Origin: Methylobacterium sp. SyP6R
GTDB lineage: Bacteria > Pseudomonadota > Alphaproteobacteria > Rhizobiales > Beijerinckiaceae
Reading direction: 5' to 3'
Length of the DNA stretch: 64,000 nucleotides
NCBI RefSeq assembly: GCF_019216885.1
Contig: NZ_JAAQRC020000002.1
Coordinates: forward strand, 263,501 to 327,500
The translations under genes and the position numbers were made by a program. Positions 46,815 to 56,061 of the stretch are shown here, one piece after another. The stretch's first letter is position 1. Each line of letters starts with the position of its first letter. The notes under the pieces were generated by a model. That model was not told the origin of the DNA. It did no database searches and worked only from the letters and a program-made list of their open reading frames with translations.

Positions 46815-47678
46815 TCAGGCGGGCTTCAGGCCGAAATCGTAGGCGAGGTGGCGGTAGGGCCGCTCCATCGCCCGCCCGTCCGGTGCGGTGCCGGCCGGGT
46901 GCTCGGCGAATTCCGCGATCAGCGAGGTCTTCACCCCGAACACCGCGTCCGAATCGAGCCAGGGGCTGTTCGCCGCGAAGACGTGGGTGATCAGCGTCTC
47001 GTGGCCGGGCGCCGCGATCATGAAATGCACGTGCGCCGGCCGGTTCGGGTGGCGGCTGGTGGCGTTCAGCATCTCGCCGACCGGCCCGTCGGCGGGGATC
47101 GGGTACCAGGCCGGCATGACGGTCCAGAAGTGGAAGCGGCCTTGCCGGTCGGTGCGAAACTGCGCCCGGCCGGCGAGCCCGCCGAGCGCATCGAGCTGCT
47201 GCACGTCGTAAGCGCCGTCGTCGTCGGCGTGCCAGACGTCGACCGCGGCGCCCGCGAGCGGCCTTCCGTCCGCGGAAGCGACCGAGCCGGTGACGAGGAG
47301 CGGCGTACCCTCGAGCGGGCCGGCGATGTCCGCGCCGTTCGGCCGCTCTGGCGCCTCCTCGACGTAGAAGGGGCCGAGCACCGTGGTCTCGGTCGCACCC
47401 TCCGGCATCCGGTGGTTGATGGCGTCGACCAGCATCGAGACGCCGAGCGTGTCCGAGAGCAGGATGAATTCCTGCCGGTGCTGGTCGCACGTCTGCCCGG
47501 TGCGGGTCAGGAAGGCGATGCCGGCCTGCCACTCCTCGAAGCTCAGGTCGACGTCTCGCACGAAGTCGTGCATGTGGCGCACGAGGCTCGTCAGGATCGC
47601 CTTCAGGCGCGGGTCCGGCGTCTCGGCGAAGCGGTCGACCACGGCCTGCGTGATGGTGTGCTCGTTGAAGTCGCGCAT
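46815..47678 (-). CDS. intradiol ring-cleavage dioxygenase (hydroxyquinol 1,2-dioxygenase-like)
   Basis: A 287-residue non-haem Fe(III) dioxygenase. An N-terminal helical dimerisation domain (about residues 15-75) precedes the catalytic beta-sandwich. The four expected iron ligands are visible: Tyr in DDDGAYDVQ, Tyr in MPAWYPIP, and two His in RPAHVHFMI. Such enzymes cleave 1,2,4-trihydroxybenzene (hydroxyquinol) to maleylacetate, or catechols to muconates. The adjacent maleylacetate reductase favours hydroxyquinol. ATG 47678 is chosen because the domain begins there; upstream open frame is a shadow. Confidence 0.9.
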   Translation of the reverse strand: MRDFNEHTITQAVVDRFAETPDPRLKAILTSLVRHMHDFVRDVDLSFEEWQAGIAFLTRTGQTCDQHRQEFILLSDTLGVSMLVDAINHRMPEGATETTVLGPFYVEEAPERPNGADIAGPLEGTPLLVTGSVASADGRPLAGAAVDVWHADDDGAYDVQQLDALGGLAGRAQFRTDRQGRFHFWTVMPAWYPIPADGPVGEMLNATSRHPNRPAHVHFMIAAPGHETLITHVFAANSPWLDSDAVFGVKTSLIAEFAEHPAGTAPDGRAMERPYRHLAYDFGLKPA

Positions 47679-47739
47679 CGGCGCCTCTCCCGTCCTGGGC
47701 GTTCCCTCTCGGGTGCTGCCTTCGCGCCCGACCATGATC

Positions 47740-48825
47740 CTACACCGCCGCGTCCGGACGGCGCCCGTGGAACGCGTCGTCGAGCAGCCGGCGAATCGCA
47801 CCCCGCTCCAGCGCCCGCGGGTTCCAGTAGGGACTCGCCACCGCCGCCTCCGCCGCCCGGTCGAGCCCCGTCTCCGGCATGCCGATCGCCTCCAGGGTCG
47901 TCGGCGCACCGAGCGAGGCGGCGAGGTCGTAGAGGCCTTGCGGCGCGTCCGCCGCCCCGAGGGCACGGGCGACCCGGGCCATGGCCTCCGGCGCGGCCGG
48001 GGCGTTGTAGGCGGCGGCATGGGGCAGCACGACCGTATGCGTCTCGGCATGCGGCAGATCGAAAGAGCCGCCGAGCACGTGGCAGAGCTTGTGGTGCAGT
48101 GCCATGCCGACCGTGCCGAGGCAGGCCCCGGCGAGCCACGCGCCGTAGAGCGCCTCCGCCCGCGCGGCACGATCCTGCGGCGCGGCCGCGATCATCGGCA
48201 GGGCCCGGGCGAGGGCCCGGATCGCCTCCTCGGCCATCAAGGAGACGATCGGGTTGCGATCCTCAGCGTAGAGCGCCTCGACCGCGTGCGCGACGGCGTT
48301 GAGGCCCGAGGTCGCCGTAAGGCCCGCGGGCAGGCCGAGCGTGAGGTCGACGTCGTAGACCACCACCTCCGGCAGGATGTCTCGCGATTTCTGCGTGGTC
48401 TTGGCCTTCTGGCCCGGCTCGGCACCGTCGCGGGTCTCGCCGAGGATCGGCGTCATCTCCGAGCCGGCATAGGTCGTCGGCACCACGATCTGGTCGAGGT
48501 CGGTGCGCAACGCGATCGCCTTGCCGAGCCCCGTCGTCGAGCCGCCCCCGATCGCGATCACGCAATCCGCATCGAGGGCCCGCACCCGCGCCACCGCGGC
48601 CTCGGTCACGGCGACGGGCGTGTGCATCACCGCCTCCGCGATCACCCCGACGGCGCGATCTCCCAGGAGGCGAGCGAGCGCCTCGGCCTGTCCCCGCTGC
48701 TGCGGCGTCGAGAGCACGACCGCGCGGGAGCGCCCGAGGGTCTCCATCTCGCGCGGCACCTGCGCGAGGGTGCCGTGCCCGAACACCACGCGGGTCGGCA
48801 GGCCGGGAAAGCGGAACGCCTCCAT
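47740..48825 (-). CDS. maleylacetate reductase (iron-containing alcohol dehydrogenase fold)
   Basis: A 361-residue protein of the Fe-ADH superfamily, maleylacetate reductase branch. It has the nucleotide-binding loop AIGGGSTTGLGKAIAL, the PTTYAGSEMTPILGETRDG segment typical of this branch, and the metal-site region LHHKLCHVLGGSFDLPHAETH. Expected reaction: NAD(P)H-dependent reduction of maleylacetate to 3-oxoadipate, the step after hydroxyquinol cleavage. It lies between the Dabb and dioxygenase genes on the same strand; the 61-bp gap to the dioxygenase suggests co-transcription. Confidence 0.92.
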   Translation of the reverse strand: MEAFRFPGLPTRVVFGHGTLAQVPREMETLGRSRAVVLSTPQQRGQAEALARLLGDRAVGVIAEAVMHTPVAVTEAAVARVRALDADCVIAIGGGSTTGLGKAIALRTDLDQIVVPTTYAGSEMTPILGETRDGAEPGQKAKTTQKSRDILPEVVVYDVDLTLGLPAGLTATSGLNAVAHAVEALYAEDRNPIVSLMAEEAIRALARALPMIAAAPQDRAARAEALYGAWLAGACLGTVGMALHHKLCHVLGGSFDLPHAETHTVVLPHAAAYNAPAAPEAMARVARALGAADAPQGLYDLAASLGAPTTLEAIGMPETGLDRAAEAAVASPYWNPRALERGAIRRLLDDAFHGRRPDAAV

Positions 48826-48827
48826 CG

Positions 48828-49133
48828 TCAGGCCCCTACCCCGTAATCGACCTGGTGCCGGCTGATCCGCAGGCCCTCCAGCTCCGCCCGCACGCGGCCG
48901 TGCTCCGGGTGATCGCGGTAGGCGTCGAGCGCCGCGGGGCTGTCGAACTCGGTGTAGAGGACGACGTCGCAGGCATCGTCGATCCGGCTCTCGTCGAGGC
49001 CGATTTCCAGGTGGAGGAGCCCGGGGATCCGACCGCGCAGGCCCTCGAAGGCGGTGCGCACCCGCTCGGCGTTGCCCGCCTTCTCGGCCGGCGACGCACC
49101 GGCCATCCGCCACATCACGATGTGCTTGATCAT
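48828..49133 (-). CDS. Dabb (stress-responsive alpha/beta-barrel) family protein
   Basis: A 101-residue dimeric alpha-beta barrel protein. It starts with the family segment IKHIVMWRM and contains GLLHLEIGLDES, DVVLYTEFDSPAALDAY and a final HQVDYGVGA. Related Dabb proteins act as small accessory enzymes or binding proteins in catabolic operons. It is first in the minus-strand operon Dabb, maleylacetate reductase, dioxygenase, opposite the LysR regulator. No specific reaction can be assigned. Confidence 0.88.
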   Translation of the reverse strand: MIKHIVMWRMAGASPAEKAGNAERVRTAFEGLRGRIPGLLHLEIGLDESRIDDACDVVLYTEFDSPAALDAYRDHPEHGRVRAELEGLRISRHQVDYGVGA

Positions 49134-49249
49134 CCGGCGTCATCCCGATCCGCAGCCGGCCTCGGCCGCCCATGGACCGATTTTTAAGTTTTCCGCTGTC
49201 GGGGCATAAGATGGCCTGCGCGTGAAACAGTTTTGCAGGATCTGAGAAA
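49134..49249. promoter_or_regulatory. divergent promoter region, hydroxyquinol operon / LysR
   Basis: A 116-bp gap between the divergent Dabb and LysR genes, the classic arrangement for LysR control. It is noticeably more AT-rich than the flanks. I could not single out a convincing T-N11-A palindrome, so operator positions remain open. Confidence 0.5.
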
Positions 49250-50194
49250 ATGGACCGTCTCGGCCAGCTCGACCTCTTCGTGGCGGTCGCCGAGACCGGC
49301 AGCATCAGCGGGGCCGCGCAGATCCGCGGCCTGTCGATCGCCGCGGCGAGCCGCACGCTCGCGGCCCTGGAGGAGCGCCTGGGCGTGCTGCTGGTGCGGC
49401 GCAGCACCCGTACCCTCTCGCTCACGGACGAGGGCGGCAAGCTCCTGGTGCGCGCCCGCAGCATCCTGGCGGATGTCGCCGACAGCGAGGCCGAACTCAC
49501 CGGTGCGGCGCTCGCTCCGAGCGGCCTGCTCCGGGTCAGCGCCTCCTTGTCCTTCTCGCTCCTCCATATCGCGCCGCGGCTGCCGGCCTACCACGCCCTC
49601 TATCCGAACGTGCGCGTGCACGTCGAAGTCTCGAACCGCTACGTCGACCTGATCGATGCCGGGATCGACGTCGCGATCCGCACCCGCGAGTTCGAGCCCG
49701 ACCGCGCGATCACCATCCGGCGCTTGGCCGAGACCCGCCGCATCCTCACGGCCGCCCCGTCGTACCTCGCGCGGGCGGGTACGCCGCTCCACCCCCGGGA
49801 CCTCGCGCAGCACGCCCTGCTGCTCTACATCTATGCCAACAACCCCAACGAGCTCGGCTTCTCGCGCGGGGCCGAAATGGTGCGGGTGCCGGCACACGGC
49901 CTGCTCGAATCGAACGACGGTCAGATCCTGCGCGCCGCGGCTCTGAACGGCCACGGCATCCTGGTGCAACCGACCTATATCGTCCACGACGACGTCATGG
50001 CCGGGCGCCTCGTGCCGGTCCTCGACGACTGGGACCTGCCGCGGCTTCGCATCAACTTCGCCTACCCGACCCGCAAGCACCTCTCGGCCAAGGTCCGGTC
50101 CTTCATCGCCTTCGTGGCCGCGGATTTCGAGTCGAATGCCTTCACCCACCGCTGGACCGGGGCGACGCAGCGGCCCGCCGCCGGGGCTCCGTAG
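49250..50194 (+). CDS. LysR-family transcriptional regulator
   Basis: A 314-residue LysR-type regulator. The N-terminal winged helix-turn-helix covers residues 1-60 (LDLFVAVAETGSISGAA, RTLAALEERLGVLLVRR). The C-terminal effector domain covers residues 90-290, with the CrgA-like pattern VDLIDAGIDVAIRT. AGGATCT precedes ATG 49250. It is divergent from the hydroxyquinol operon and is presumably its regulator, with a ring-cleavage intermediate as inducer; that pairing is inference. Confidence 0.92.
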   Translation: MDRLGQLDLFVAVAETGSISGAAQIRGLSIAAASRTLAALEERLGVLLVRRSTRTLSLTDEGGKLLVRARSILADVADSEAELTGAALAPSGLLRVSASLSFSLLHIAPRLPAYHALYPNVRVHVEVSNRYVDLIDAGIDVAIRTREFEPDRAITIRRLAETRRILTAAPSYLARAGTPLHPRDLAQHALLLYIYANNPNELGFSRGAEMVRVPAHGLLESNDGQILRAAALNGHGILVQPTYIVHDDVMAGRLVPVLDDWDLPRLRINFAYPTRKHLSAKVRSFIAFVAADFESNAFTHRWTGATQRPAAGAP

Positions 50195-50265
50195 TGCATG
50201 GGGCGGTCAGAGCGTCGCTGCCTGCTCGAGACGATCGTCGGGCCAGGCGTTGCGGATGGCCGACG

Positions 50266-50700
50266 GACGCAGCGGGTGACGGCGAAGTCGCGCTCCCTCA
50301 CCCGCTCCTCGTGGCAGGCAGAGCAGGTCTGGTGCTGCACCTCATCGACGGGCTTGCCGTCGACGAAGCGGCCGAAGCCCCAGCCGCCCGATTCCGGATA
50401 GCGCGTCACGTCCTTGACCATGACCTGCAGGGTCGTGGCGCGGCCCGTCGCCGACGCGAACTCGGAGGACAGCATCCGCTTCCAGGCGAGCTTGACCAGA
50501 ACGCTGCCGTTCGGGAACGGGAGCGTGCCGGCCCGGGATCGCGATCCGCTGACCTCCCTTCGGGATAGGGTCGAACGCTCGACCCTGATGCTGTCCGCGT
50601 GCATCGTGCATGCGATCGAGAAGTCGGGGACCGGCCGCGAGCAGCGCGGTCGCAGGCTTGCGCCGCTCGTGAGAGACGATCAGCCCGAGATCCAATTCGA
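50266..50700 (-). pseudogene. decayed cytochrome P460 family gene
   Basis: Minus-strand codons from about 50541 to 50266 encode a clear C-terminal half of a cytochrome P460-type protein: LPFPNGSVLVKLAWKR, TTLQVMVKDVTRYPESGGWG, FGRFVDGKPVDE and the haem motif CSACH followed by HEERV. The N-terminal half is missing from this frame; traces such as LGLIVSHE and QRIAI occur in another frame up to about 50700, indicating at least one frameshift. No signal peptide or start can be assigned. The right-hand boundary is approximate. Confidence 0.7.
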
Positions 50701-50772
50701 CAACGAGGTGATGGAACTCGATCTGGCGCTGGCCGACTTGGAGGACAATTTTCTAGGCAGCGGTGGCGATCG

Positions 50773-51063
50773 TCAACTGATTTGTTCCACAATAGGACAA
50801 GCTGCAGTCAATCGATTAGGTTCCGAACTGTTTAGAAAATACAACATCGGAGATATTTCAAATTGCAAGAGCGAAATCGAAAAATCTATATTAGAACCAG
50901 GTCGCCACTGGAAGAGGTGGCGAGCTACGAACTCCCCGCGATGAGCATGATATAAATGGGGGTATCCGAAGTAGAATTTGGTATTTGCCTGGATCCACGC
51001 GGCGCAATCGGCGAGATCGACAAGATTAGAGCAATCACGGTTTTGGCGCACGGCGACGAGCAT
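50773..51063 (-). CDS. small hypothetical protein
   Basis: A possible 96-residue protein starting at ATG 51063 with a good ribosome-binding site (AAGAAGG, 6 nt away). Composition is lower in GC than the neighbours and codons look plausible (aromatic-rich: KFYFGYPHLYHAHRGEF). It ends near a short hydrophobic stretch (SPMLYFLNSSEP). No family recognised. It lies between the decayed P460 gene and the IS21 remnant, so it may itself be a relic; the opposite strand has an overlapping open frame. Confidence 0.35.
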   Translation of the reverse strand: MLVAVRQNRDCSNLVDLADCAAWIQANTKFYFGYPHLYHAHRGEFVARHLFQWRPGSNIDFSISLLQFEISPMLYFLNSSEPNRLTAACPIVEQIS

Positions 51064-51120
51064 GAATACGCCTTCTTCCGCATTCGGATAGCGGCAAAGG
51101 CGCGTTAGCCGCTTCGAGCG

Positions 51121-52200
51121 AGCTGAATGCAGCGTCCGGTGCTTGGAAGGCACCCTTTCTTCGTGCAGCATAAACCGATCGAGCAGATCTGCCGGGAGCG
51201 GAAGCTTTCCCGCAAGGTCGTCAGGAAGGTGATCCACTCGGAGGCAACCGCCTTCCGCTACACCCGCAGCGTCAGCCTGCGCCCAAGCTCGGGCCCTGGC
51301 GCGACGAGCGCGACCGGTTGCTGACGGCCAATGCCGGGAAGCCGGCGCGGGAGCGGCCGACGCTGACCCGGATCTTCGAGGCGCTGCGGGGGGCTCGGCT
51401 ACGAGGGCGGCTGTGATGCCGTCCGCCGCTACGCCAAGACGCGGAAGCGCCGGCAGGTCAGCGTGACGGCCCCCGTCTTCGTGCCGCTCGCCCACGTCCG
51501 GCTCTGCCACTGGCGCATGTTGTTCGTGCGGGCCCATCCGCGCGAGAGCCAGGAGATGGCCTTCGACGGCCACGACCACGCGTTCTCCTTCTTCCGCGGC
51601 ACCTGCCAGCGCGGCATCTGCGACACATGAAGTCCGCGGTCGCGACGATCTTCATCGGGCGCGAGCGCGCCTACAGCCGCCGCTCATATGCCCGCACTAC
51701 GTCGTCGAGCCCGTGGCCTGCACGCCGGCGTCGGGCTGGAAGAAGGGGCGGGTCGAGAACCAGGTCGGGCCGGTGGGCGAGCGCCTGTTCACCCCGCGCG
51801 TCCGGGTGAGAAGCTACGACGAACTCAACGCCCTGCTGCTCGACGGGGTCGTCGCCTACGCCAAGGCCCACCCGCATCCCGAGCGGCGCGACCTGACGAT
51901 CCGGCAGGCCTTCGAAGCCGAACGGGGAGCGCTGGTCTCCTACGCCGGACGCTTCGACGGCTTCCACGCCGTGCCGGCGGCCGTGTCCTCGACCTGCCTG
52001 GCGCGCTTCGACAACAACGAGCACTCGGTCATGGCCTCGGCCATCGGTCGCCCGGTCGAAGTGCGCGCCTCTGCCGAACGCATCGCGATCCACCAGGACG
52101 GGCGCGGCGTCGCCGAGCACCCGCCGGCCCTCGGCCACGGCCAGACGGTGTTCGACCCCTGGCACTACGTCCCCGCGCGGCCGTGGTGCGATCGGCGACC
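51121..52200 (+). pseudogene. IS21-family transposase (istA) remnant
   Basis: Pieces of an IstA transposase lie in order but in changing frames. The helix-turn-helix start (EQICRERKLSRKVVRKVI) is at about 51178-51235. Next come ERPTLTRIFEALR-like codons near 51350, VRLCHWRM and PRESQEMAFDG at 51490-51570, and FFRGTCQRGICD near 51600. From 51713 there is a long in-frame C-terminal part (CTPASGWKKGRVENQVGP, FDGFHAVPAAVS, DPWHYVP). The segment with the first catalytic aspartate is deleted between about 51470 and 51490. No istB follows: the sequence switches near 52200-52230 into the truncated giant gene. Confidence 0.85.
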
Positions 52201-52225
52201 TCCAGCACCGGGGCGAACGCCAAGC

Positions 52226-55200
52226 ATGCGGCCTGAAGACGGCGGTCGCGCCGTCGCGCAGGACGCTGCCCTGGTCGCCGTCGAACAGCTCGACGATCGT
52301 GAAGCCGTCGCCCTCGACGTCGCGGTCGTTGCGGAGGATCGGCCCCTCGTTGCGCGGCAGGATCGTGATCGACGCGGCGGCGGTGGCTGTGCCGCCGCGC
52401 CCGTCCGAGACCGTGTAGGCGAAGCGGGCCGCGCCGTTATAGTCGGGCTTCGGCCGGAACTCGATCCGGCCGTCCTCGCGCAGGCGGACCTTGCCGCCCT
52501 CGGCGAAGCGGGCGACGCTCTCGACCACGAGGGTGTCGCCGTTCTCGTCGGTGTCGTTGGCGAGCAGCACGGCCGGATCGATGACGAGGGCCCGGTCCTC
52601 GAGCGTGCGCAGGCCGTAATCGTCGGCGGCCCGCGGCGCGTCGTTGAGCGGCCGGACCCGGAAATCGTAGGTCAGCGTCGCCGCCGCACCGCGGGCGTCG
52701 GCGACGTCGTAGGCGATGCTCGCCGATCCCAAGGCGGACGGCGTGAAGGTGACGCGGCCGGCATCCAGCACCGCGTGGCCGTTGCTGCCGGGCTCCCCGT
52801 CGAGGCCGGCATGCAGGCCGACGAAGGTGATCGCGTCGCCCTCGACGTCGTAGGTGTCGGCCAGGAGGTCGGCCACCGTGACGGAGGCGTGGCGCCCGAG
52901 CCGGATCTCGTGGACCCGGTCGTGGTCCCGCGGCGCGTCGTTGACCGGGGCGACCGCGATCTCGACCCGGGCGGTCGCCGTGGCGCCGGCGGCGTCGCCG
53001 AGCGTGTAGACGAAGCCCGCCGGCCCGAAATAACCGGGCCGCAGCCGCAACTCCAGGTACTCGCCGTCGATCCGGCCGGTGGCGTTGGTGGCCGCGAAGG
53101 GGAACTCCGATTCCTTGTAGCGATCGATCTCGGCGCCGGCCCCGTTGGTCAGCGGGTCGATGCGGACGATGTGCAGGCCCTCGAACTCGCCGTCGACATC
53201 GCTGTCGTTGGCCAGCAGCGAGGCGATCCGGGTCCGCAGGATCCGGTCCTCGGTCGCCGGGACCGTCGGATCGTCGAGGGCGGTCGGCGCGTCGTTCACG
53301 GGCGCGAGGTCGACCTCGACCCGGGCGCTCGACTCGCGGCCGAACGCGTCGCGCACCGTGTAGGCGAAGAAGGCGTCGCCGTTGAAGTCCGGCGCGCCGA
53401 GGAACGCGATGCGGCCGTCCGGCCTCAGGGCCACGCTGCCATGCAAAGCGGCGCCGACACCGACGAGGGTGAGCGTGCCGCCGTCCGAATCGTTCTCGAT
53501 GAGCCGGGCGGGATCGATGACGAGCGGCTCGTCCTCGCAGGCAAAGCGCACGACGTCGTCGACGGCGTTGAAGCGGCCGAGGCGCTGGAGCGCGTCGAGG
53601 CGCTCGCGCGACCAGACCGTGCCGTCGGAGAACACCACCTCCTCAAGGCCGGTCTCGCGCCCGAGGAAATGGCCGCGCGCCCGCACCGTGTCGACGAGGA
53701 AGACGTCCTGGCGCTCGAATTCGAGCAGCAGGTCGTCGCCCCCCAGGAGCACGTCGTCGCCGGCGCCGGTCCGGACGAGGTCGTTGCCGGAGAGCGCCCG
53801 GACGATATCCGCCCCGGCGCTCCCGACGAGGAGGTCGGCACGGCTGGTGCCGCGTAAAGAGCCGCCATAGGCCGCGTCGATCCGCGCCATGGCGAAGCCC
53901 GTATCGGTCGCCCCCTCGGCGTCCGTGATGCGGTACTCGACCGCGCCGGTGAAGCCCTCGGGACAACGCACGACCACGAAGGTCTCGCCGGCCCAGGTCT
54001 CGACCTCGGCCTGCCCGCGCGGGATCCGGTCCCCGAGGGCGAGCGCCTCGGTGTCGTAGACGCCCACGACGCCGGCGAAGGTTGGGCGGGCACGGCGCGG
54101 ATCGTCGAGGTCGTCGTCGATCGTACCGTTGCCGTCGCGGTCCGCCTGCTCGATGTCGAAGTCGTTCGCCAGGAGGTCGGAATCGCGCAGGACCAGCGGC
54201 ACGCCGAGCGGCGTGACGAAGCCCTCGTCCTCCCCGACCGTCGAATCGTCGTTCGACGGCACGACGACGATCTCGACGTAAGCCTCGGCCTCGCCGTCGG
54301 CGTCGTCGGTGATCCGGTAGACGAAGCCGGCGCTGCGGCTCGCGCCGCGGTCCGGGGTGAACACCAGGTTGCCGGCGCCGTCGGACTCGATCGTGCCGTT
54401 CAGCGTCCCCCCGGCCTCGGCCCCGTAGGTCAGGGCGTCGAAGCGCGTCGTCTTCCGCCAGCCGACGAAGCGCAGCGGATCGCGGTCGACGTCGCTGGCC
54501 AGGAGCTGCGCGATCGGGATGACGACCGGGATGTCCTCGTTGACGTAGATCACGTCGCGGCGCGCCACCGGCGGTGCGTCGCCGACATTCTCGAACCACA
54601 GGGTGACGGCGGCCCCGTCGACCGCGCCCTCGCGGTCGGAGACGAGGTAGGCGAAGGTCGCCTCGCCCCAGTAATCGGCGTCCGGCGTGAACACGATGGT
54701 GCCGTGGTCGGTGACCCGGATGTCGCCGTGGACCGCGCTGCCGGCGCTCTCGAAGCGGACCGTGAAACCCTCCGGGTCGGCGTCCTTCTTCACGAACTGG
54801 ACGGTCGGGATCTCGATCGGCACGTCCTCGCGGCCGCGCAGGATCGGCAAGCGACGATCGGTGTGGTGGTCGTCGGCGGCGCCCGGCAGGTCGTTGACCG
54901 GCTGGTAGATCAGGATCGCCCGCGCCCAGGCGACCCCGCCATGCCCGTCCTCGACCCGGTACTCGAACGCGGCCTCGCCGTTGAAGTCGGTCCAGGGCGT
55001 GAACAGGACGGTGCCGTTCTCGAGAAGCTGCGGGCTGCCTCCGCGCACCCCGCGAACGGCGGTCACCGTCATCGCCTCGCCGTCATGCTCGACGTCGTTG
55101 GCGATGAGCCGGTCGGCCCCGATGACGATCGGGTTGTCCTCGCGGATCGGCGCACCGGACTCGGTGGTCTCGAACCGGTCGTCGGAGAGATCCGGCGGGT

Positions 55201-56061
55201 CGTTGACCGGGGTGACGGTGAAGCGGACTTGGCCCGTCGCGGTCGCACCGGCGGCATCGGCGACGACGTAGTCGAACGTCGCCTCGCCCCAGTAATAGGC
55301 GCGGGGGACGACCCGGATCAGGCCGTTCTCGCCGATCGACACGGCGATGTCGGCGCTGGAGCGCACCGAGCGGACGGTGAGCGTATCGCCGTCGATGTCG
55401 GACTCGTTGGCGAGCAGCGTGCGCGGATCGAGGGTGACGCTCGTGCCCTCGGCGAAAGCCTCCATCCGGTCGGCCCTCGCCAGGGGCGCGTCGTTGACGG
55501 GCGTGACCTGGATCGTCACCGTGGCCTCGGCCCGGCCGCCCTCCGGGGTGTTCGCCGCGTAGGTGAACGCCGCGGTGCCGTTCAAGTCGGGCGAGGGCGT
55601 GAAGGTGACGGTGCCGTCGCTCGCCAGCGCCACCGCGCCGTTCGTCGCGCCGTAGACCTGGCCGACCACCATGCGGTCGCCGTCGAGGTCGTTGGCGAGC
55701 AGGCGCTCGACCCGGATGACGAGGGAAGAATCCTCCGCCACGGCAAAGCCGGTATCCGGCCGCGCCGTCGCGATCGGCCGCACCCGGAGGTCGACCGAGG
55801 CGGTGGAAAAGCCGTTGCGCCCGTCCTCGACCGTGTAGGCGAGCGAGGTCGGGCCGTAGAAGCCGTCGAGCGCCCGGTAGCGCAGGTCGCCCCGCTCGTC
55901 GATCCGGACGAGGCCGGTGGCGGCGGTCTCGACGGCGACGATGCGCAGGCGGTCGCCGTCGGCGTCGAAGTCGTTGCGCAGGAGGTCGGCCGCCTTGAGG
56001 ACGATCTCGTCCCCGGTCCGCACCGAGTAGAAGCGTTCGTCGAGCGTCACCGGCGCCCGGT
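52226..56061 (-). repeat. tandem cadherin-like (Tandem-95/VCBS-type) repeats of the giant adhesin
   Basis: Eleven complete repeats and a truncated twelfth, each about 90-115 residues, with the pattern LLANDxDxDGDxL ... DGTVTFTPxxDFNG ... FxYTVxDGxGG ... VTPVNDAP. All are in one frame. Repeat 7 holds an extra calcium-loop-like insert (see 54100-54160), and a small RTX block (53590-53860) interrupts the array between repeats 7 and 8. The array ends abruptly at the IS21 junction. Confidence 0.88.
53590..53860 (-). repeat. small RTX block inside the cadherin-like array
   Basis: Encodes LVGSAGADIVRALSGNDL, VRTGAGDDVLLGG and then EEVVFSDGTVWSRERLDALQ, that is two or three RTX nonapeptide-type repeats followed by the haemolysin-type calcium-binding-related module. 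Confidence 0.8.
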
